From an uncultured Clostridium sp. (GTDB taxonomy: Bacteria; Bacillota; Clostridia; Clostridiales; Clostridiaceae), in contig CAKVNP010000060.1 of assembly GCA_934777095.1 (NCBI GenBank), positions 1 through 9,361 of the forward strand: a DNA stretch of 9,361 nucleotides. The letters are read 5' to 3'. The position numbers were made by a program, and so were the translations under genes. Shown here one piece after another: positions 5,805 to 9,361 of this stretch. A model generated the notes under the pieces. The model saw only the letters and a list, made by a program, of their open reading frames with translations. It did no database searches and was not told the origin of the DNA. Position 1 is the stretch's first letter. Each line of letters begins with the position of its first letter.

Positions 5805-6776
5805 ATGAAAAAGGTAATTGCTATTGGAGAAGCATTAATTGATTTTATTCCACATGAAAAAGGAAGAGCATTAAATGAAGTTGAAAATTTCTTAAGAGTT
5901 CCGGGAGGAGCCCCTTTAAATGTTGCAGCTGCTGTTGCTAAGCTTGGGGGTACATCACAAATGCTTACAAAGCTTGGAGAAGATGGATTTGGTGATGCTA
6001 TTTTAGCTGAAGTTAAGCCATTAGGAGTTGATGTATCAAGAGTTTCTAGAACAAGAGAAGCTAATACTGCTTTAGCATTTGTATCATTAAGAGAAGATGG
6101 GGAAAGAGATTTCTCATTCTACAGAAATCCAAGTGCTGATATGTTATTAAGCGCAGAAGAAATAGATGAGGATGATTTTAATGAAAAGGACATATTACAT
6201 TTCTGTTCAGTAAGCTTAATTGATGCGCCAATTAAAAATACACATAAGAGAGCAATTGAGATAGCTGAAAAGAAAGGAAGCATAATAAGCTTTGATCCAA
6301 ATGTAAGACTGCCGTTATGGAAAACAGCAGAAGACTGCAGAAAAGCTATAATTGAATTTTTACCATTTTCTAATATAGTTAAGATAAGTGACGAAGAATT
6401 AGAGTTTATTACAGGAATTAAAGATGAAAGAGAAGCTTTAAATTCATTACTAATAGGTAATGTGCAAGTTATTATCTATACAAAGGGAACAGAAGGTGCT
6501 GAATTTATAACTAAGGATAGAACAGTATTTTCTAAATCATTTAAGGTGAATGCCCAAGATACTACTGGAGCTGGTGATTCATTTATAGGATCATTATTAT
6601 ATCAAGTAGCACAAGGTGAATATTCATTAGAAGAATTAGTAAATTTACCAGCAGAAAAAATAGAAGAAATATTAACATTCTCAAATGCAACTGCTGCACT
6701 TACTGTATGTAAGAAAGGTGCAATAGGTGCATTACCTACTAAAGAGGAAGTGCTTACTTTAGTTAAGGAGAGATAG
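5805..6776 (+). CDS. scrK: Fructokinase (PfkB/ribokinase family)
   Basis: ATP-dependent cytoplasmic kinase converting fructose to fructose 6-phosphate. The 323 residues cover a full PfkB domain. The N-terminal family strand is VIAIGEALIDFIP (4-16), the sugar-binding GG signature is PGGAPLNVA (33-41), and the C-terminal anion-hole signature is DTTGAGDSF (252-260) with D258 as catalytic base. It matches fructokinases of sucrose operons; the partner gene confirms that role over ribokinase or KDG kinase. Start: ATG after AGGAGG at 5791-5796, 8-base spacer. The stop is only two bases from the scrB ATG, and the scrB ribosome site lies inside the end of this gene, so translation is probably coupled. 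Expression is likely controlled at the palindrome 5728-5739. scrK precedes scrB here. Confidence 0.93.
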   Translation: MKKVIAIGEALIDFIPHEKGRALNEVENFLRVPGGAPLNVAAAVAKLGGTSQMLTKLGEDGFGDAILAEVKPLGVDVSRVSRTREANTALAFVSLREDGERDFSFYRNPSADMLLSAEEIDEDDFNEKDILHFCSVSLIDAPIKNTHKRAIEIAEKKGSIISFDPNVRLPLWKTAEDCRKAIIEFLPFSNIVKISDEELEFITGIKDEREALNSLLIGNVQVIIYTKGTEGAEFITKDRTVFSKSFKVNAQDTTGAGDSFIGSLLYQVAQGEYSLEELVNLPAEKIEEILTFSNATAALTVCKKGAIGALPTKEEVLTLVKER

Positions 6777-6778
6777 TA

Positions 6779-8206
6779 ATGGGGATAAGAGAAGAATATA
6801 TCAATAAAATAAATGCTCATATAGCTGAAAATATGGAAAAAGTAAAAAATGATAAATGGAGAGGCAATTATCATATAATGGCTCCTATAGGATGGATTAA
6901 TGATCCAAATGGATTATGTGAGTTTAATGGAACTTATCATGCATTTTATCAATATTCACCATTAGAAGCTAAAGGCGGTATGAAATTCTGGGGGCATTAT
7001 TCATCAAAAGATTTAGTAAATTGGCAGGAAGAAGATATAGCTATTTTTCCTGATATAAATGAAGACAAAGATGGAGTATATTCAGGCTCAGCATTAGTTA
7101 AAGATGATACAGCATATTTCTTCTATACAGGAAATGTTAAGCATAAAGGTGATTATGATTATATATTAACTGGTAGAGAGCAAAATGTAATTCTTGTTAC
7201 TAGCAAAGACTGCAAAAACTTTTCTGAAAAGAAGATAGTGCTTAGAAATTCTGATTTTCCAGAAAACATGTCACTGCATGTAAGAGATCCTAAAGTATGG
7301 GAAGAAGATGGAATATACTATATGGTTTTAGGTGCAAGAACAAAGGATGGTAAAGGATGTATACTTCTTTATAAATCAACAGATCTTTATAACTGGGAAT
7401 TCCATTCTATACCGGCTGGAGAAGAAGAAAATATGGGATATATGTGGGAATGTCCAGATATATTTACGTTAAACGAAAAAACTGTTTTATTATTCTCACC
7501 ACAAGGTTTAGAGGCAGAAGGATATAAATATAATAATGTTTATCAAAGCGGATATGCTATAGGTGAATTTATTAACGATAAAAAGGAGTTAAAACTAGGA
7601 GAGTTTATCGAGTTAGATAGAGGTTTTGATTTCTATGCACCACAGACCTTTGAAGATTCAAAGGGCAGAAGATTAATGATAGGATGGATGGGAGTACCAG
7701 ATGCAGACATGCATGTAAATCCAACCGTTAAAAATTACTGGCAGCATCAATTGACACTTCCAAGAGAGTTAGTTTTAGAAGGAGATAAGCTTTTACAAAA
7801 GCCTATAAAGGAATTAGAATTATTAAGAAAAGAAAAAAAAACTAGTGAAGTAGACTTATCTTTAAATGAAAAAATAGAGTTATTTGATAAAAATTCATAT
7901 GAATTACAAATTGATTTAACAGATAGTACTAGATTTGAAATATCCTTGAGAGAAGATGTAAAGCTGATATTTGCAGATGGAATATTTAAACTTATACAAG
8001 GAAAGTCAGGATATGGAAGAGATTTAAGAGCTGTAGCAGTTTCAAAAGTAATCTCATTAAGAATATTCTCTGATAATTCATCAATGGAGATTTTTATAAA
8101 TAATGGACATGAAGTATTTACAACTAGAGTCTATAATGATACTTTAGATAAAACTATTGAACTTAATGGCGATGGAAAAGCTTTATTAAATAGATGGAAC
8201 TATTAA
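6779..8206 (+). CDS. scrB: Sucrose-6-phosphate hydrolase (GH32)
   Basis: Cytoplasmic glycoside hydrolase splitting sucrose 6-phosphate into glucose 6-phosphate and fructose. The 475 residues are full length for GH32 sucrose-6-phosphate hydrolases: a five-bladed propeller (about 30-335) and a C-terminal beta-sandwich (about 345-475). Catalytic residues: D42 nucleophile in WINDPNG (39-45), transition-state Asp D170 in RDPK, and acid/base E224 in MWECPD. The YSGSAL segment (101-106) and FQY-like AFYQYS (55-60) are also family features. There is no signal peptide, which argues for an intracellular enzyme rather than a secreted invertase or levanase. Start: ATG with AAGGAG at 6765-6770, 8-base spacer, two bases after scrK. 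ScrK phosphorylates the released fructose. The sucrose PTS permease ScrA that would supply the substrate is not in the window. Confidence 0.95.
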   Translation: MGIREEYINKINAHIAENMEKVKNDKWRGNYHIMAPIGWINDPNGLCEFNGTYHAFYQYSPLEAKGGMKFWGHYSSKDLVNWQEEDIAIFPDINEDKDGVYSGSALVKDDTAYFFYTGNVKHKGDYDYILTGREQNVILVTSKDCKNFSEKKIVLRNSDFPENMSLHVRDPKVWEEDGIYYMVLGARTKDGKGCILLYKSTDLYNWEFHSIPAGEEENMGYMWECPDIFTLNEKTVLLFSPQGLEAEGYKYNNVYQSGYAIGEFINDKKELKLGEFIELDRGFDFYAPQTFEDSKGRRLMIGWMGVPDADMHVNPTVKNYWQHQLTLPRELVLEGDKLLQKPIKELELLRKEKKTSEVDLSLNEKIELFDKNSYELQIDLTDSTRFEISLREDVKLIFADGIFKLIQGKSGYGRDLRAVAVSKVISLRIFSDNSSMEIFINNGHEVFTTRVYNDTLDKTIELNGDGKALLNRWNY

Positions 8207-8225
8207 TATACTATATTTAAATAAG

Positions 8226-8250
8226 AAAATCCCCTATAGGGGGATTTTTT
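8226..8250 (+). terminator. Rho-independent terminator of scrKB
   Basis: A perfect 9-bp stem AAAATCCCC / GGGGATTTT (8226-8234 with 8240-8248) with a 5-base loop, continuing into T (8245-8250), 20 bases after the scrB stop. Confidence 0.92.
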
Positions 8251-8397
8251 ATTTGTATTTTTTATGAAATTTTATCCATATGCTTTATTTTTTAGAATTA
8301 TTAGTATAAAATAGATATGTTTCATAGAAATTCAATATAAATTATTAAATAAGCTTATCATAATAATAGATAGGCTAATAGACAGGGTGGAGATGAA

Positions 8398-8799
8398 ATG
8401 AATATGACAATAGTAAAACAGCATAAAGGAATTAGACAATTTATATTATATGTAATGATAGGTACTGTTGCTGTTACTACTGATAATATCATTTTTATTA
8501 TGTTTAGGCATTTAGAAATGAATATGTATATTTCTAATTTTATTGCAGTCAATTGTGGGTTGGCAGTAAGCTTTACTTTAAATGCAAGGATTAATTTTAA
8601 AAGGAAGGATAATATTGCTAAAAGAGCAGTAAGATTTTATTCAGTTGGATATTTAGGTTTGTTATTATCAATGATGATTTTAGATACAGGTATTAAATAT
8701 TTAGCCATAAATGAAGTGTATATTAAGTTATTTTCTACTATTTTAGTCGGCATATTTCAATATACATTTAATAAATTAGTTACTTTTAAGGAAATATAA
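8398..8799 (+). CDS. GtrA-like (GtrA/DPMS family) four-helix membrane protein
   Basis: 133 residues with four membrane helices (about 14-36, 42-62, 78-98, 107-127), the size and layout of the GtrA/DPMS family (PF04138). Members are thought to help move or present polyprenyl-phosphate-linked sugars for cell-surface glycosylation. Each half ends with an N-x4-F element (N62 to F67 in LNARINF; N125 to F130 in FNKLVTF) followed by basic residues, matching the family's repeated N-R-x-W-x-F pattern and suggesting an internal two-fold repeat. There is usually a glycosyltransferase next door; none is here, so the partner is unknown. Start: ATG 8398 follows GGTGGAG (8386-8392) with a 5-base spacer; the Met at 8404 is an alternative. 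It is a single-gene unit with its own terminator. Confidence 0.85.
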   Translation: MNMTIVKQHKGIRQFILYVMIGTVAVTTDNIIFIMFRHLEMNMYISNFIAVNCGLAVSFTLNARINFKRKDNIAKRAVRFYSVGYLGLLLSMMILDTGIKYLAINEVYIKLFSTILVGIFQYTFNKLVTFKEI

Positions 8800-8804
8800 G
8801 ATGT

Positions 8805-8836
8805 AAAAGTTCCCATTTTAAAGGGGGACTTTTTTT
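8805..8836 (+). terminator. Rho-independent terminator of the GtrA-like gene
   Basis: A 10-pair stem with one G-U pair (8805-8814 with 8824-8833), 9-base loop, ending in a T run (8830-8836), directly after the stop codon. Confidence 0.88.
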
Positions 8837-8909
8837 AAAATAAAATCTTACAAAAAAGTATAGAAAATATATAAAAAGGTAATAATAACATAGTATAAAG
8901 ATACAAAAC

Positions 8910-8940
8910 AAATTATGTAAATGATAATAGTACATAATTT
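8910..8940 (+). promoter_or_regulatory. Inverted repeat in the leader of the zinc-ribbon gene
   Basis: AAATTATGTA (8910-8919) is matched exactly by TACATAATTT (8931-8940) around an 11-base loop containing GATAAT. Seven T follow at 8948-8954, just before the ribosome site. It could be an operator over a -10 box or a leader hairpin. A 10-bp match is not rare by chance in sequence this AT-rich. Confidence 0.35.
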
Positions 8941-8966
8941 AGACCGATTTTTTTGGAGGATTTTTT

Positions 8967-9125
8967 ATGACAGACAAAACATTAACATGCAGAGATTGTG
9001 GGAAGGAGTTTGTGTTTACAGTAGGCGAACAAGAATTTTATAAAGAAAAAGGCTTTGAAAATGAACCTACAAGATGTCCAGATTGCAGAAAAGCAAAGAA
9101 GCAACAAAACAATAGGAGATACTAA
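8967..9125 (+). CDS. Small zinc-ribbon protein, 52 residues (zf-trcl type)
   Basis: A short cytoplasmic protein with two CxxC knuckles, C8-x-x-C11 (CRDCGKEF) and C37-x-x-C40 (RCPDCRKAK), 25 residues apart, forming one zinc ribbon. Between them lies the characteristic F-x-E/G...QEFYKEKGFENEP segment, and the tail is basic (KAKKQQNNRR). This is the 'probable zinc-ribbon domain' type (zf-trcl) found as small stand-alone proteins in clostridia and other bacteria; the function is not established, though the basic tail would suit nucleic-acid or ribosome contact. Start: ATG with GGAGGA at 8955-8960, 6-base spacer. It is a single gene flanked by terminators; upstream TATAAA-like sequence at 8894-8899 could be a -10 box but has no convincing -35. 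Confidence 0.88.
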   Translation: MTDKTLTCRDCGKEFVFTVGEQEFYKEKGFENEPTRCPDCRKAKKQQNNRRY

Positions 9126-9141
9126 TTAAGTATTTTTTATG

Positions 9142-9169
9142 GAGCTATAAGTATATATACTTATAGCTC
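9142..9169 (+). terminator. Terminator of the zinc-ribbon gene
   Basis: A perfect 12-bp stem (9142-9153 with 9158-9169) with a TATA loop, followed by a broken T tract (TTGCTTTTG), 16 bases after the stop codon. It is nearly symmetrical and could also act against transcription from the right. Confidence 0.82.
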
Positions 9170-9247
9170 TTGCTTTTGTAGCAATAATTATGCATAAATA
9201 TAAATTTTTTTTAATATATTTGCTCAATTAGTTGATTTAATTACTTA

Positions 9248-9275
9248 TTGATAATACAATATATGAGGATATTAT
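9248..9275 (+). promoter_or_regulatory. Probable promoter of the last gene
   Basis: TTGATA (9248-9253), a 16-base spacer and TATTAT (9270-9275), with the start point expected near 9282, about 26 bases before the ATG. An imperfect inverted repeat, ATGAG-ATAT / ATAT-CTCAT (9263-9288), overlaps the -10 box and could be an operator. Confidence 0.5.
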
Positions 9276-9307
9276 TTAGATATCTCATTTTAACTAAGGA
9301 GGAATTT

Positions 9308-9361
9308 ATGGAGAATAAGGCACTAAAGAAGGAAATAAGCCTATTTATGGCCACGATGCTG
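9308..9361 (+). CDS. Start of a gene cut by the window edge, possibly an amino-acid permease
   Basis: Only 18 codons are visible, beginning MENKALKKEISLFMATML. The ribosome site AAGGAGGA at 9296-9303 lies 4-5 bases before the ATG and a promoter lies upstream, so the gene is real. A short charged start followed by L-K-K-E-I-S-L-F-x-A-x-M is how many APC-family amino-acid permeases begin, just before their first membrane helix; that assignment is an inference from very little sequence. Confidence 0.55.
   Translation, partial: MENKALKKEISLFMATML

Noticed and set aside
6602..6874. Minus-strand frame across the scrK-scrB junction
   Set aside because: It is the antisense shadow of conserved scrK and scrB coding sequence.
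8358..8552. Hydrophobic minus-strand frame opposite the GtrA-like gene
   Set aside because: Its hydrophobicity comes from the complement of a membrane-protein gene; no ribosome site or family match.
1..9361. A defence, toxin-antitoxin, CRISPR or mobile-element cassette
   Set aside because: No spaced direct repeats, nuclease, integrase, transposase or toxin-antitoxin pair is seen; the two unrecognised proteins stand in separate transcription units without such partners.

Overview
The window is AT-rich (coding third positions are nearly all A or T), with strong AGGAGG-type ribosome sites, frequent TTG starts, hairpin-plus-T terminators after most transcription units and an anaerobic-type cobaltochelatase. 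This fits a low-GC Firmicute, most likely Clostridium sensu stricto (cluster I, near C. beijerinckii); that placement is my inference. It reads as ordinary chromosomal sequence made of small one- or two-gene units. I see no transposase, phage gene, CRISPR array, rRNA or tRNA, and no gene-free stretch longer than about 220 bases.

Layout. (1) 1-820: the 3' part of an aminoglycoside-phosphotransferase-fold kinase, then a DUF1653 protein, both on +. (2) 842-912: a nested palindrome where these genes converge with the next pair. (3) 916-2408: on -, a membrane-anchored metallophosphoesterase followed by an unrecognised coiled-coil protein. (4) 2576-3280: a PHP-domain phosphoesterase on +, divergent from the metallophosphoesterase. 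(5) 3286-3730: a shared bidirectional terminator, then a VOC/glyoxalase-fold protein on - with its own promoter. (6) 3842-4767: a TTG-started protein with two membrane helices and no assigned function, with promoter and terminator. (7) 4799-5644: cbiK, whose leader starts directly after the preceding terminator. (8) 5670-8250: the scrK-scrB sucrose/fructose operon with promoter, a GC-rich perfect palindrome as candidate operator, and a terminator. (9) 8398-8833: a GtrA-type four-helix membrane protein with terminator. (10) 8967-9169: a 52-residue two-CxxC zinc-ribbon protein with leader hairpin and terminator. (11) 9248 to the end: a promoter and the first 18 codons of another gene, possibly an amino-acid permease.

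How the genes work together. Only scrK-scrB is clearly a functional set: ScrB splits sucrose 6-phosphate into glucose 6-phosphate and fructose, and ScrK phosphorylates the fructose, so both halves enter glycolysis. The sucrose PTS permease and the LacI-type regulator usually found beside them are not here, so the unit depends on genes elsewhere. CbiK inserts cobalt into sirohydrochlorin in anaerobic cobalamin synthesis but has no cobalamin neighbours. The other genes look like independent housekeeping or accessory functions. I found no clear new multi-gene system. The best leads are the two-helix protein at 3915-4700, the hairpin in the cbiK leader, the scr palindrome and the nested palindrome at 842-912.
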